64,000 nucleotides of DNA, taken from NCBI RefSeq assembly GCF_028993555.1, contig NZ_CP118611.1:2193501-2257500 (forward strand), read 5' to 3'. The stretch comes from Ensifer adhaerens. Its GTDB lineage: Bacteria > Pseudomonadota > Alphaproteobacteria > Rhizobiales > Rhizobiaceae. Below the pieces are notes generated by a model. It was given only the letters and a program-made list of their open reading frames with translations, was not told the origin of the DNA and did no database searches. The number at the start of each line of letters is the position of its first letter. The first letter of the stretch is position 1. Shown piece by piece: positions 48,462 through 58,555 of this stretch. The translations under genes and the position numbers were made by a program.

Positions 48462-49394
48462 ATGGCTCGAATGGCGGACGATGGGCGTTTCACGAGCCGC
48501 GAAGCGCGCATCGACGCCGCGGCGCATCGCCTGCTCGATCGGCTTCCGGCGACCGGCCTTCTCGGCGGCCTGACGGAATTCCTGGTGTTCGGCATCAAGC
48601 AGGCCTTCGCCTGCCTCTTCGGCGGTGCCATGCTTGCCCTCATCCTCGCGACGAAGTTGTTCTGGCCGGAGCACTTGGGCCTTGCCCGCTATGATTTTCT
48701 TTTTCTCGCAGCACTTGCCATCCAGATCTCTCTGCTCGTCTTCAAGCTTGAGACGATTGCCGAAGCCAAGGTCATCCTGATCTTCCACATCGTCGGCACG
48801 GTGATGGAGATCTTCAAGACGTCGGTCGGATCCTGGATCTACCCGGAGCCAAGCATCTTCCGCATCGGCGGCGTCCCGCTGTTCTCGGGCTTCATGTATG
48901 CCGCCGTCGGCTCCTATCTCGCCCGCGTGACCCGAATCCTCGACATGCGCTACACCGGCTATCCGCCGCTTTGGGCGACGATGCTGCTCGCCTTGGCGAT
49001 CTATGCCAATTTCTTTACGCACCATTTCATCATCGACCTGCGCTACGCGCTGTTTGCGATCACGGCGGCCCTGTTTCTGCGCACGACGGTACACTATCGC
49101 GTCTTCCGGTTTCGGCACCGCATGCCGTTGCTTTTCGGATTTCTGCTGGTCGCCCTGTTCATCTGGTTTGCCGAGAATATCGGCACCTGGTCGCGCGCCT
49201 GGATCTATCCCTCGCAGCATGACGGGTGGATCCCAGTATCGCTCCAGAAGCTCGGCGCCTGGTACCTGCTGATGATCCTGTCCTTCGTGCTGGTCACGCT
49301 CGTCCATCGGCCGCGAACATACGTGGTGACAACGGAAGGCGCATCGACCGCAGACGTTGCGGCGGCCGTAGGAAGTCCCGCTGCTTCCGGGTGA
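48462..49394 (+). CDS. DUF817 family membrane protein
   Basis: Integral membrane protein, 310 aa, with about eight predicted helices. It matches the DUF817 (YoaT-like) family by its conserved stretches: FLVFGIKQAFACLFGGAMLA, FKLETIAEAKVILIFHIVGT followed by MEIFKTSVGSWIYPEP, GVPLFSGFMYAAVGSYLARV, and a late FIWFAENIGTWSRAWIYPSQ. No biochemical role is known for this family. GGAGG lies upstream of ATG 48462. It precedes the AsmA-like gene by 76 bp on the same strand; co-transcription is possible. Confidence 0.88.
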   Translation: MARMADDGRFTSREARIDAAAHRLLDRLPATGLLGGLTEFLVFGIKQAFACLFGGAMLALILATKLFWPEHLGLARYDFLFLAALAIQISLLVFKLETIAEAKVILIFHIVGTVMEIFKTSVGSWIYPEPSIFRIGGVPLFSGFMYAAVGSYLARVTRILDMRYTGYPPLWATMLLALAIYANFFTHHFIIDLRYALFAITAALFLRTTVHYRVFRFRHRMPLLFGFLLVALFIWFAENIGTWSRAWIYPSQHDGWIPVSLQKLGAWYLLMILSFVLVTLVHRPRTYVVTTEGASTADVAAAVGSPAASG

Positions 49395-49470
49395 GCACAC
49401 CGCGAGAGTTGCAAAACACGCCTCCGTGGAAAACGATACCGAATCAATCGCTATCGCAACGGAGAGACAC

Positions 49471-52400
49471 ATGCGGCGTTTCTTTCTCGGCCTGCTGGCG
49501 CTCGGCGTTCTCGCAGTCGTCTCTCTCATTGTCCTGCCGAGCTTCGTTTCCAGCGACTGGATGCGCGCCGAGCTCAGCCGCCAGCTCTCGAGCGCGACGG
49601 GCAGTTCGATCGCGCTCAAGGGTCCGGTCCGGCTCTCCGTCATCCCCCATTTGGCCGTGGTCGCCGAGGACGTCTCGCTCGATGCGCAAAGCGATGGCGT
49701 GACGGCCGAGATCGGCGAAGTCGCGGGCTCCGTGACGCTCTCCTCGCTTTGGTCGGATCGCCTGCACGTCAAGGAGGTCAAGCTCACCCGGCCGGTCGTG
49801 GTGATGCGGCAGAAATCGGAAAACGCATCGTCAGCGGAAGACGGCAGCGGCGGCAACGCCGAGGCCAAGCAGAACGACCCGCTCGCGGCCCTGGTCGCCT
49901 TCCTCGAACGAAGCGCCATCGATACGATTTCGATCACCGAGGGCACGCTGAGACAGGAGAACGCCGCCGGGACGGATGAGGTCGCCAGCGATCTCGACCT
50001 GACACTCCAGGCCCCTGACATCGACGGCGAGCTTTCGCTTTCGGCCGGTGCCCGGCTTGAAGACCAGCGTTACCAGCTCTCTCTCTCCGTCTCCCCGCTT
50101 CGTCCTCTCCTTGAACGCAAGCCGGCCGACCTCAGCCTCTCGGTGGAAGCCGACCCCCTGCTTGCGCCGGGTCTGACCGCGCTCAAGGCCAGCGGACAAG
50201 TGGCGCTCAACAGCAACGGCAGCTATCAGATCCGTGGCGGCAAGCTGCTTGTCGGAGAAGAGGAGCTCAATCTCGACGCGCTGTTTGTACCCGGTGAGCG
50301 GCCGCGGTTTCTGGCCGACCTCAGCGCCGATCAGCTGGATTTCAGCCGGTTTGTCGAAAGCGGCGCCGCGGGGTCGTCGCAACCGGCAGGGCAATCTGAA
50401 AAACAGTTGGCATCGGTGGGCCTGCAGGCACTCGCCGGCTTCGATGCCGATGTCAGCGTCACTGTGGGCGCCATTACGGTCAACGATGTTTCCGCCTCCG
50501 ATGTGGCATTGACGGCAACGCTGAAGGATGGGCTGCTGACGACCCGGCTCGAGCATCTCAGCATGGACGCCGGCGGCATTTCGGCCGACATCACCGCCGA
50601 CGTCCGCAAAAGCGAGCCGACGTTCAAGGGCCGTGTCGCGAGCAAGGGGCTCGACGTCTCCAAGCTCGCAAGCCTTGCCGGCCAGACGGTTTCACTGTCC
50701 GGAACGCTTGCGATGGATACCGGGTTTGCGTTCCGCGGTCTCGGCGGAGATGCATTCCGCAAGACCGTCAACGTGAGCGGCAATGCGAGCCTGCGTGACG
50801 CCACCTTCGTAGCACCCGGCGTCACCGACCCATCGATGAGCGAGGTGAAGATCAAGAAGCTGGCGGTCAAGATCGACGATCTTACCAAGCCTGTGCTCCT
50901 TGCCGGCAACCTGGTCTGGCGCGGAAAAGCGGTCGATGCCGATTTGCGGCTGCCGGTCCGAGACCTGCTATCGGGCTCTGTTCCGGGTGAATTGCCGCTG
51001 AAGCTTGACCTGCGCATGCCGGAAGCGACACTCTCCCTTGACGGCAAGGCGGCGCTTGCGGGCAGCTATTCCGGCAAGGTGAACTTCGCTTCAGCTGATC
51101 TGCGTGGGCTTCTTGCCTGGATCGGCCAGGGCGGTGGCGACAGCATCGCGCAATTCGCCTTCAAGGGCGACGCCAACGCAAGCGCCTCCGGCGTTGCGTT
51201 TCAAAAGGCCACGTTGTCGGTCAATGGTGTCGAAGGAACCGGCAACGGTTCCGTGGAGCTGGGCACGCCGCTCAAGATATCCAGTGCGCTCCATTTCGCC
51301 GAACTGGACCTGGCGCGGCTTGCCGGCGCACGTCCCGCATCGCCGCAAACGAAGGGCAAAGCAACTAGCCCTGCTCCAGACTCACCGCTGGATCTGTCGT
51401 CGCTTCGCACGATCGATGCATCCATCAAGGTCGATGCGGAGAAGCTCGGCTACGGCCGCGTCTTTGCCGGACCGGTGGCAACGACCTTAGTCATCTCCGA
51501 GGGGGTGGCCCGGCTCGACCTTCCCGAAAGCCCTTTCTACGGCGGTCGGATGGCCGCGAACCTTAGCGCTGATGGCACGGGAGAAGAGGCGTCGATCGCC
51601 CTGAAAGCCTCGATCGCCGGGGCCTCGGCCGCCCCGCTTCTGATCGACCTTGCAAATTTCAAGCATCTCGAAGGCGCATTGCAGGCCCAGTTCGACATCA
51701 CGGGCGCGGGCACCACGACTGGAGCGCTCAAGCGCGCGCTCGAGGGGTCGGCGAACGTACGCTTTTCCGACGGCGCGATCCGCGGCATCGACGTCGCCGA
51801 TGTCTACAACAACCTCGTCGGCCTGATGTCGTCGGGCTTCAAGCAGAACGAAAACAAGGCGACCGGCTTTACCGAGCTCGGGGCATCCTTTGCCATCGAG
51901 AACGGCGTCGCACGCACCGACGATATCAAGCTCATCGGCCCTTTGGTGCGTATGAGCGGCAGCGGTGCGGCAAACCTTCCGGACGACCAGCTGAACTTCC
52001 GCCTGGATCCGCGCGTCGTCGCCTCACTGGAGGGACAAGGCGCCGATATCGCCACCGAAGGCATCGGCGTGCCTGTGATAATCGAGGGTTCCTTTGCAGC
52101 CCCGCGCATCTATCCCGATCTCTCAGGCCTGCTGAAGAACCCGGACGCCGCGCTCTCGGCTTTGAAGAAGCTGGGATTGCCGACTGGAAAATTGAAACTC
52201 GACGAGCTTCTCTCCGGCGGCGGGAAGGCGGGAACGATCCGCGACATCATTGGCGGCGCCATCGGCGAGCCTCCCAAAGAGGGAGGAGATCAGCTCTCGA
52301 TCGAAGAGATCATCGGCGGCAACGCGACCGAGGGCAGCGAAACGCCGCCCGCGCCCCCGGCTGAGGAGCAAGTCGTGACACCCGACGTTACCACCGAACA

Positions 52401-52509
52401 ACCGGCGCCGGAGGGGCCGCAGCCCGGCCAGCAACCGGCCGCCGAGGCGGAGCAGCCTGCCGAGGAAAGCGGCACCTTGGGAAAGCTGTTCAACCAGCTT
52501 CTGCAGTGA
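49471..52509 (+). CDS. AsmA family protein (envelope biogenesis)
   Basis: Large inner-membrane-anchored periplasmic protein, 1012 aa. One N-terminal transmembrane helix (FFLGLLALGVLAVVSLIVLP) is followed by the AsmA signature (MRAELSRQLSSATGSSIALK then GPVRLSVIPHLAVVAEDVSL). A long beta-rich region ends in the AsmA_2-like block NVRFSDGAIRGIDVADVYNN and ENGVARTDDIKLIGPLVRMS. The last 80 residues are Pro/Glu/Gln-rich and disordered. AsmA-like proteins are thought to form lipid-transporting beta-groove structures between the membranes. The start at 49471 has GGAGAG upstream; the frame is open to GTG 49426. Confidence 0.9.
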   Translation: MRRFFLGLLALGVLAVVSLIVLPSFVSSDWMRAELSRQLSSATGSSIALKGPVRLSVIPHLAVVAEDVSLDAQSDGVTAEIGEVAGSVTLSSLWSDRLHVKEVKLTRPVVVMRQKSENASSAEDGSGGNAEAKQNDPLAALVAFLERSAIDTISITEGTLRQENAAGTDEVASDLDLTLQAPDIDGELSLSAGARLEDQRYQLSLSVSPLRPLLERKPADLSLSVEADPLLAPGLTALKASGQVALNSNGSYQIRGGKLLVGEEELNLDALFVPGERPRFLADLSADQLDFSRFVESGAAGSSQPAGQSEKQLASVGLQALAGFDADVSVTVGAITVNDVSASDVALTATLKDGLLTTRLEHLSMDAGGISADITADVRKSEPTFKGRVASKGLDVSKLASLAGQTVSLSGTLAMDTGFAFRGLGGDAFRKTVNVSGNASLRDATFVAPGVTDPSMSEVKIKKLAVKIDDLTKPVLLAGNLVWRGKAVDADLRLPVRDLLSGSVPGELPLKLDLRMPEATLSLDGKAALAGSYSGKVNFASADLRGLLAWIGQGGGDSIAQFAFKGDANASASGVAFQKATLSVNGVEGTGNGSVELGTPLKISSALHFAELDLARLAGARPASPQTKGKATSPAPDSPLDLSSLRTIDASIKVDAEKLGYGRVFAGPVATTLVISEGVARLDLPESPFYGGRMAANLSADGTGEEASIALKASIAGASAAPLLIDLANFKHLEGALQAQFDITGAGTTTGALKRALEGSANVRFSDGAIRGIDVADVYNNLVGLMSSGFKQNENKATGFTELGASFAIENGVARTDDIKLIGPLVRMSGSGAANLPDDQLNFRLDPRVVASLEGQGADIATEGIGVPVIIEGSFAAPRIYPDLSGLLKNPDAALSALKKLGLPTGKLKLDELLSGGGKAGTIRDIIGGAIGEPPKEGGDQLSIEEIIGGNATEGSETPPAPPAEEQVVTPDVTTEQPAPEGPQPGQQPAAEAEQPAEESGTLGKLFNQLLQ

Positions 52510-52569
52510 TCCGCACGTAGAGCGCCTTCGCTTCATCGATCCGGCGACCGTTAGGCCCGCCGAGAGGCA

Positions 52570-53454
52570 TCATGCCAGAAGTTCGTATTTCCGAAGGATT
52601 GTCGCGATCTGCTCGTCCTGCTCTCCGTTCGGAAGCAGCGCCGGCTGGCGGCTGGCGCCGACGGAGGCGTCCTGCAGGAAGAGCGCGCGCTTGACCATGG
52701 CCGGAGCGAAACCCAGCGCGTAGAGGTCGGTGCGAAAAGCGGCGAAAATCGCCTGCTGCTTTTCGGCCTCGCCGATCTCACCCGCATTGAAAGCCTTCAG
52801 GATGCCCGCAAGCACATGCGGCATGGCGTTGCCGAGGCCCGAAATGCAGCCGGCCGCACCGTTCTGCAGCGCCCAGAGTACGAGATGGTCGGGGCCGGAA
52901 TAGACCTCGAAACCGGCGACCTCCTTGGCAACTTGCAGATAGGCTTCCAGCGTCTCCTTTGCACCGCCGGAATCCTTGATCCCGGCGATGTTGCCGTGGC
53001 CGGCGAGCGTCCGCGCGGTGTCGGGCTCAATATGGTTCTGCGTGCGGGCCGGAATGTCGTAGAGGTAGACGGGCGTCTTCACGGCATCGGCGACGGTCGA
53101 GAAATGGCGGACAAGGCCATCCTGCGTGCAGGCGATGAAGAAAGGCGTGATGACGGCGATCCCGTCGACGCCGATGCGGTCGAATTCGCGGGCGAGCTTC
53201 ACCGTCTCGAAGGTTGCCGGCATGCCGGCATTGACGATCACCTTGACGCGACCGCCGACCTCGTCGACGACTTCCTCGGTGAGGCGCACCTTCTCCTCAA
53301 ACGTGAGCGCGGAGAAGTCGCCATTGGTTCCGGCGCACATGATGTTGTTGCCGGCCGCGACCTGGCGGCGGACCTGGGCGCGCGTCGCCTGGTAGTTGAT
53401 GGTCTCGTCCTCGTTGAAGCACGTCACGAGGGCGACATAGGCTTGCTTGGTCAT
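52570..53454 (-). CDS. dihydrodipicolinate synthase/N-acetylneuraminate lyase family protein (DapA superfamily)
   Basis: Class I aldolase/lyase, 294 aa, TIM barrel. Schiff-base Lys160 in AGIKDSGGAKE, catalytic Tyr132 in TPVYLYDIPAR and the carboxylate-binding loop GTNGDF (residues 42-47, in place of GTTGE) are present, so it should act on a 2-oxo acid. Because it ends a peptide/nickel-type importer operon next to sugar-acid genes, it is likely a catabolic lyase (sialate-, 2-keto-3-deoxy-sugar-acid- or hydroxyproline-type) and not lysine-biosynthetic DapA. It lies 27 bp after the fused ATPase gene. Confidence 0.9.
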   Translation of the reverse strand: MTKQAYVALVTCFNEDETINYQATRAQVRRQVAAGNNIMCAGTNGDFSALTFEEKVRLTEEVVDEVGGRVKVIVNAGMPATFETVKLAREFDRIGVDGIAVITPFFIACTQDGLVRHFSTVADAVKTPVYLYDIPARTQNHIEPDTARTLAGHGNIAGIKDSGGAKETLEAYLQVAKEVAGFEVYSGPDHLVLWALQNGAAGCISGLGNAMPHVLAGILKAFNAGEIGEAEKQQAIFAAFRTDLYALGFAPAMVKRALFLQDASVGASRQPALLPNGEQDEQIATILRKYELLA

Positions 53455-53481
53455 TCCATGTTCCTTTGAGTAAGCTGCGTC

Positions 53482-55101
53482 TCAGGAGGCGCGCTGCAAG
53501 CGGGCGGCACGATGCGCGGCCTGGACGTCGGGATCCGGGTCGAGGCCAGCGGCGAGCAGTGCACGCGTGTAGTCTTGCTGCGGCGTCTCGAACACGTCGC
53601 GCACCGTTCCAAGCTCCACGATGTTGCCTTTCTGCATGACCATGACGTGGTCGGCAAAATCGCGCACGACCGGCAGGTCATGGGCGATGAAGATGAAGGC
53701 GATGCCCATTTCCTTGCGCAGCCTGTCGAGCAGCGCGATCACCTGGGCCTGGACCGAGACGTCAAGCGCCGAGACCGCCTCGTCACAGATGATGAGCTGC
53801 GGTTCGAGCGCAAGTGCGCGGGCGATCGCGATTCGCTGGCGCTGGCCGCCGGAGAACTGATGCGGGTAGCGGCCCATGTGCTCCGGACCGAGACCGACCT
53901 GCACCAGAAGCTCAGCCACGCGCTCGCGCCATCTCGCCTTGGGCAGGATATCCGGATGGATGACCCAGGCCTCGGAAATCAGCTGATAGACCGTCATGCG
54001 CGGATTGAGCGACTGCGTCGGATCCTGGAACACCATCTGCAGGTCGCGGCGCAGCTTGTAGAGTTCGGCGGGCGACATGGTGAAGAGGTCGCGGCCCTTC
54101 CAGAGGGCGCTGCCGCCGTCCGGTTCGTCGAGGCGCAGCAGGATGCGCGCCAGTGTCGACTTGCCCGAGCCGCTCTCGCCGACGACGGCCATGGTCTCGC
54201 CGGGCATGAGATCGAAGGACAGACCCTTCAGGGCCTCGAAGGCGCCATAACGCTTGCGCACGTCGCGGACCGAGAGGACAGGCGCGGCGCGACCCGCGGG
54301 CGCGTGCATTTCGCCCTTGCCCGGGGCGGCGGCAATGAGCTTCTTGGTATAGGGATGCTGCGGGTTCTTATAGACTTCGCGCACCGTGCCGGCCTCGACC
54401 AGAACGCCTTTCTCCATCACCACGACGCGGTCGGCGATCTCGGCGACGACGCCGAGGTCGTGCGTGATGATGAGTACGGCCATGCCGGTCTCGTGCTGCA
54501 ATTCCTCGAGCAGTGCCAGCACTTCGGCCTGAACGGTGACGTCGAGCGCCGTCGTCGGCTCATCGGCAATCAAGAGGTCCGGGCGGAGCGCCAGCGCCAT
54601 GGCGATCATGACGCGCTGACGCTGGCCGCCCGAGAATTCGTGCGGATACTTGTCCAGCGAACGCTCCGGGTCGGGGATGCCGACCCGCGTCAGAAGTCGC
54701 AACGCCTCCGAGGCGGCCTTTGCGGCATCGGTCCCGTGGGTGGTGAGCGCCTCGCGGATCTGCCATCCGACGGTATAGACCGGGTTGAGGTGGCTGAGTG
54801 GATCCTGGAAGATCATGGCGATACGGCGCCCGTTGACCTTGCGTCTTTCATGCGCCGGCATCGTCAGCAGGTCGACGCCGTCGAGCAGGATCTCTCCCGA
54901 ACTGATGCGTCCCGGCGGCATGTCGATCAGGTTCATGATCGCCGAGGAGGAGACCGACTTGCCGGACCCGCTCTCGCCGAGGATCGCCAGCGTCTCGCCC
55001 CGGTCGAGATGGTAGGAGATGTTACGGACTGCCTTCACGACGCCGACAGCGGTGTGGAACTCGACCGAAAGGTCGCGGACTTCCAGAAGATGGTCAGCCA
55101 T
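53482..55101 (-). CDS. ABC transporter fused ATP-binding protein (DppD-DppF / GsiA type)
   Basis: Two ATPase domains in one 539-aa chain. Domain 1 (about residues 1-255): Walker A GESGSGKS, signature FSGGQRQRVMIAMALA, Walker B LLIADEPTTALD. Domain 2 (about 270-530): a second GESGSGKS, FSGGQRQRIAIARALA and LIICDEAVSALD; here the Walker B proline of DEP is Ala. Each carries the oligopeptide-family C-terminal segment (NPQHPYTKKL; TPQQDYTRALL). It drives the permeases at 55094 and 56028. It overlaps the upstream permease gene by 8 bp, implying translational coupling. Confidence 0.93.
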   Translation of the reverse strand: MADHLLEVRDLSVEFHTAVGVVKAVRNISYHLDRGETLAILGESGSGKSVSSSAIMNLIDMPPGRISSGEILLDGVDLLTMPAHERRKVNGRRIAMIFQDPLSHLNPVYTVGWQIREALTTHGTDAAKAASEALRLLTRVGIPDPERSLDKYPHEFSGGQRQRVMIAMALALRPDLLIADEPTTALDVTVQAEVLALLEELQHETGMAVLIITHDLGVVAEIADRVVVMEKGVLVEAGTVREVYKNPQHPYTKKLIAAAPGKGEMHAPAGRAAPVLSVRDVRKRYGAFEALKGLSFDLMPGETMAVVGESGSGKSTLARILLRLDEPDGGSALWKGRDLFTMSPAELYKLRRDLQMVFQDPTQSLNPRMTVYQLISEAWVIHPDILPKARWRERVAELLVQVGLGPEHMGRYPHQFSGGQRQRIAIARALALEPQLIICDEAVSALDVSVQAQVIALLDRLRKEMGIAFIFIAHDLPVVRDFADHVMVMQKGNIVELGTVRDVFETPQQDYTRALLAAGLDPDPDVQAAHRAARLQRAS

Positions 55102-56017
55102 TCTTGCGACCTTTCATTTCGAGGCGCCAGCGCTGCACCGGATCGAGCGCGATGCGCAGCCAGTTCGACAAGAGGTTCAGCGACATGGTGGTGAGGATGA
55201 TCGCAAGGCCGGGCCAGAAGGAAAGCCACCATGCGTTGGTGAGGTACTGGCGTCCCTGAGAGATCATCAGGCCCCAGGTGATCTCGGGCGGCTGGATGCC
55301 GATACCGAGGAAGGAAAGCGCGCTTTCGGCCAGCATCACATAGGCGAAATCCAGTGTGGCAAGCGTTGTCAGCGTCGGCAGCACCACCGGCAGGATGTGG
55401 CGGAAGAGGATACGCTTCTTCGATGCGCCCATCACGCGCGCTGCCTGCACGAACATGCGCTCGCGGATTTCCAGCACTTCTGCGCGCGTCGTCCTGAGAT
55501 AGACCGGGATGCGCGTGATCGCCAGCACCAGCATCAGGTTGAGGATCGACGAGCCGAGAATATAAAGCACGATGACGGCGATCAGCAGCGACGGGAAGGA
55601 CATGATGACGTCCGCGAGCCGCATGATGACCTGATTGACCCGCGGCGACGAGAAGCCGGCGACAAGGCCGAGGAAGGTGCCGATCGTCGCCGAGAGCGCG
55701 ACGGCACCCGCGGCGACCATCAGCGTGTTCTGGGTGGCAACGATGATACGGGCAAGCAGCGGCCGGCCGAGCGCGTCCGCCCCCATCCACCAGACCCATC
55801 CGCGCTCCCAGTCGAAAGGCGCGGCGTTGCGCCCCCTGAGGTTCTGCTTGGTCGCGAGGTCGCCGAGCCAGCTCGGCCCGACGATCGCGAGGATCAGTAC
55901 GAAAATCAGGAAGATCGCAGCGCAAAGTGCGAACTTGTCTGCAAGCAGCATGCGGAACATGCGTGTCGCGAAGCGGGGTTCATCGGCGAGGACGGTATCG
56001 GCGGTCTGCAAGGTCAT
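55094..56017 (-). CDS. ABC transporter permease, DppC-like
   Basis: Inner-membrane permease, 307 aa, of the peptide/opine/nickel family. It has a first helix at about residues 30-52 (LCAAIFLIFVLILAIVGPSW), then a periplasmic loop with GADALGRPLLARIIVATQNT (typical DppC motif: G-D-x-x-G-R-D), five more helices, and the EAA loop VQAARVMGASKKRILFRHIL followed by PVVLPTL. ATG 56017 follows GAGGGGG. It is encoded 10 bp after the DppB-like gene and overlaps the ATPase gene by 8 bp. Confidence 0.93.
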   Translation of the reverse strand: MTLQTADTVLADEPRFATRMFRMLLADKFALCAAIFLIFVLILAIVGPSWLGDLATKQNLRGRNAAPFDWERGWVWWMGADALGRPLLARIIVATQNTLMVAAGAVALSATIGTFLGLVAGFSSPRVNQVIMRLADVIMSFPSLLIAVIVLYILGSSILNLMLVLAITRIPVYLRTTRAEVLEIRERMFVQAARVMGASKKRILFRHILPVVLPTLTTLATLDFAYVMLAESALSFLGIGIQPPEITWGLMISQGRQYLTNAWWLSFWPGLAIILTTMSLNLLSNWLRIALDPVQRWRLEMKGRKNG

Positions 56018-56027
56018 GGTCGCCCCC

Positions 56028-56942
56028 TCAATACCGGATGCGCGGATCGAGCAGCGCATAGGCCAGGTCGATCAGCAGGTTCATGAGGAAGATCGCCAGC
56101 GCCGTGACGAGGATGGCGGCAAGTACGACGTTGAAATCGCGCTGCAGGATGGAATCGATCATCAGCTTGCCGACGCCTGGAAACCCGAAGATGGTTTCGA
56201 CGATCACCGCGCCGTTCAGAAGGCTCGCCGCCTGATCGCCAATGACGGTGATGACCGGCAGCATGGCGTTGCGCAGTGCATGCACGAAGATGATCGGTCC
56301 GGATTTGACGCCCTTGGCGCGCGCCGTCTTCACATAGGCCGAGGACAATGCCCCGATCATCGAACCGCGCACCACCTGGACGATGATGCCGAAGGGCCGG
56401 ATGAACAGGACCGAGATCGGCAGGATCCAATGAAGCAGAGACCCCGTGCCCGACGTCGGCAACCAGGCAAGGTTTACCGAAAAGACGACGATCGCGACGA
56501 TGGCGATCCAGAAATCGGGAACGGAGGCGCCGACCAGCGAGATCAGCGAGGATAGCCGGTCGAAGAAGCCGCCGGCGCGGAACGCTGCAAGCGAGCCGAC
56601 GACGATCGCAGCACCGGCAACGAGCGTCATGGTGATGACGGCAAGCCAGAGCGTCCAGGTGAATGCTTCCAGCACGACATCCAGGGCAGGACGCGCCTTG
56701 CGCAGGGATTCGCCAAAATCGCCAGTCACGACGTCGCCGACGTAACGGACGAACTGCACCAGCATGGGATCGTTCAAGCCGTGCAGTTCGCGGAACTGCG
56801 CCTTCATCTCCGCGGAGGCTTCGACCGGCAGGAACAAGGCGGCCGGATCACCCGTCAACCGCGACAGGAAGAAGACCATGACGAGCAGCCCGACGAGCGA
56901 GATCAGACTGGCCACGGCGCGTTTTCGAACGAATTTCAGCAT
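56028..56942 (-). CDS. ABC transporter permease, DppB-like
   Basis: Inner-membrane permease, 304 aa. It starts MLKFVRKRAVASLISLVGLL with the first helix, then FFLSRLTGDPAALFLPVEAS and the DppB signature GDFGESLRKARPALDVVLEA; the EAA loop is YVKTARAKGVKSGPIIFVHA with LRNAMLPVITVIG. The C-terminus DLAYALLDPRIRY is diagnostic of DppB-type proteins. The start at 56942 has GAGGGCG upstream; 11 earlier codons are open but unsupported. It pairs with the DppC-like protein. Confidence 0.93.
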   Translation of the reverse strand: MLKFVRKRAVASLISLVGLLVMVFFLSRLTGDPAALFLPVEASAEMKAQFRELHGLNDPMLVQFVRYVGDVVTGDFGESLRKARPALDVVLEAFTWTLWLAVITMTLVAGAAIVVGSLAAFRAGGFFDRLSSLISLVGASVPDFWIAIVAIVVFSVNLAWLPTSGTGSLLHWILPISVLFIRPFGIIVQVVRGSMIGALSSAYVKTARAKGVKSGPIIFVHALRNAMLPVITVIGDQAASLLNGAVIVETIFGFPGVGKLMIDSILQRDFNVVLAAILVTALAIFLMNLLIDLAYALLDPRIRY

Positions 56943-57029
56943 GGCGCCCTCGAAGGAATCCGGCGGCAGGATCATCCCACCGCCTTGATTGCTGTTGTGA
57001 CTGGCGAACCTGTCGTTCGCCAGGGCAGA

Positions 57030-58529
57030 TTACTTGATCTTGATCTCCGAGAGCTGCAGCGTCCCGTTGGTCGCCATTGTCGGCTTGAAATCAAGCCGCT
57101 CGGAAACACGCGAGAAGCCGACCATGTGGAAGAGCAGGACGTCGGCGACGACATCGTCGTGCAGATAGGCGATCAGTTCGGACCAGAGCTTGGCACGTTC
57201 CTCGCCCACGGCAGCAGATGCCCGCTTGATCAGGTCATCGACCTTGGGGTCGGAAAAGCCGGACTGCGTGCCGTCGGTCGCATACTTGAAGAACATCGAG
57301 AACGACGGATCGCCCTTGGAATTGTCGTGCATGGCAGCGACGATCTGCGGACCACGGCCTTCCTTGAAGGGCTTCGAGTAGTACTGCTCGTGCTCGGCGA
57401 CCTCGACGAACTTCAGCTCGACCTTGAAGCCGACTTCCTGAAGCTGCGCCTGAATGGCTTCCATGATTTCGGTTACGTTCGGGAAGTTTGCCGAACGGGC
57501 GATGATGGTGATCGGCGTCTCGACCTTCACGCCATCCGCCTTGGCTTCCTCTAGCAGCTTCTTCGCGCCTTCCGGGTCATAGGGGAAGACCTTCACGTTC
57601 GGGTTCCAGCCAAGTGTCGGCGGCGGCACAATCGCGGTGGCGAGCAGCGCACTATCGGGAACCAGCGTGCCGAGGAACGCCTGGCGATCGATCGCAATGT
57701 TCAATGCCCGGCGAACGCGGACATCGTTCAGCGGCTCGATATTGTGGTCGATGCGCAGATAGACGGTCTCGCTGTCGAGATAGGAGAAATCCGTTGCCGG
57801 ATTGGTGGCGTCCAGCTGCGAGATCGACGGCGAAAGGTCGGCTTCGCCGGTCTGTACCATGGCCGCGCGCACCGAAGGATCGGCGCGGAAGAGATAAGTG
57901 GCTTCCGTGACCTCGGGCTTCGTGCCCCAATAGTCGTCGCGGCTCGTCAGCACGATCTGCTGCCCCGGCGTCCAGTTGGTGAGCTTGTAGGGACCGGTGC
58001 CGACGGGCTCGCGGATGAACTCAAGCGGCGTTTCCTCGGGCACGATCGTGACGAGAGACATCAGAAGCGGCAGGATCGGCTGGATCGGATCGGCGCTGAA
58101 GTCGATCGTGTAGTCGTCGACTACGGTGGGGGTCACCGTGATGCCGCCGAAATAGCGGCGCGACTCGCAGGTGTTCTTGTCGCTCATGATGCGATCGAAG
58201 CTGTGCTTGACATCCTTGGCGTCGAAAGTCGTGCCATCGGAGAACTTGACACCCTGGCGCAGATGAAAGCGCCAGCTGCCGTCCTCATTCTGTTCCCATT
58301 TCTCGGCAAGCCGCGGCATGACGCCCTTTTTGTCACGAACATCGAGCTCGGTCAGTGTTTCGCTGACGTTCTGCATGATGACGCGGCCGATGTTCGAGCG
58401 CGTGGCCATGCACGGCTCGAGCAGGTCAGCTTCTTCCGCAAGCACGATCTTGATCGGGCCTGATCCGGCAAGAGCGGGCGACAGGGCAGAACTCAGCATG
58501 AGTGCACTCAAGACAAATAGTTTCTTCAC
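57030..58529 (-). CDS. ABC transporter substrate-binding protein, SBP_bac_5 family
   Basis: Periplasmic solute receptor, 499 aa. Signal peptide MKKLFVLSALMLSSALSPAL, cleavage near ALAGS, then the peptide/nickel-type fold: ETLTELDVRDKKGVMPRLAE, RFHLRQGVKFSDGTTFDAKD, EPVGTGPYKLTNW, VRRALNIAIDRQAFLGT. Members bind peptides, opines, nickel, glutathione or sugars; one branch (SatA type) binds sialic acid. The neighbours here favour a sugar-derived acid. Translation starts at GTG 58529, with GGAGG about 8 nt upstream (a nearer ATG is out of frame). It is the second gene of the importer operon. Confidence 0.93.
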   Translation of the reverse strand: MKKLFVLSALMLSSALSPALAGSGPIKIVLAEEADLLEPCMATRSNIGRVIMQNVSETLTELDVRDKKGVMPRLAEKWEQNEDGSWRFHLRQGVKFSDGTTFDAKDVKHSFDRIMSDKNTCESRRYFGGITVTPTVVDDYTIDFSADPIQPILPLLMSLVTIVPEETPLEFIREPVGTGPYKLTNWTPGQQIVLTSRDDYWGTKPEVTEATYLFRADPSVRAAMVQTGEADLSPSISQLDATNPATDFSYLDSETVYLRIDHNIEPLNDVRVRRALNIAIDRQAFLGTLVPDSALLATAIVPPPTLGWNPNVKVFPYDPEGAKKLLEEAKADGVKVETPITIIARSANFPNVTEIMEAIQAQLQEVGFKVELKFVEVAEHEQYYSKPFKEGRGPQIVAAMHDNSKGDPSFSMFFKYATDGTQSGFSDPKVDDLIKRASAAVGEERAKLWSELIAYLHDDVVADVLLFHMVGFSRVSERLDFKPTMATNGTLQLSEIKIK

Positions 58530-58555
58530 GGCATTTCCTCCCTAGTGAAATTCGT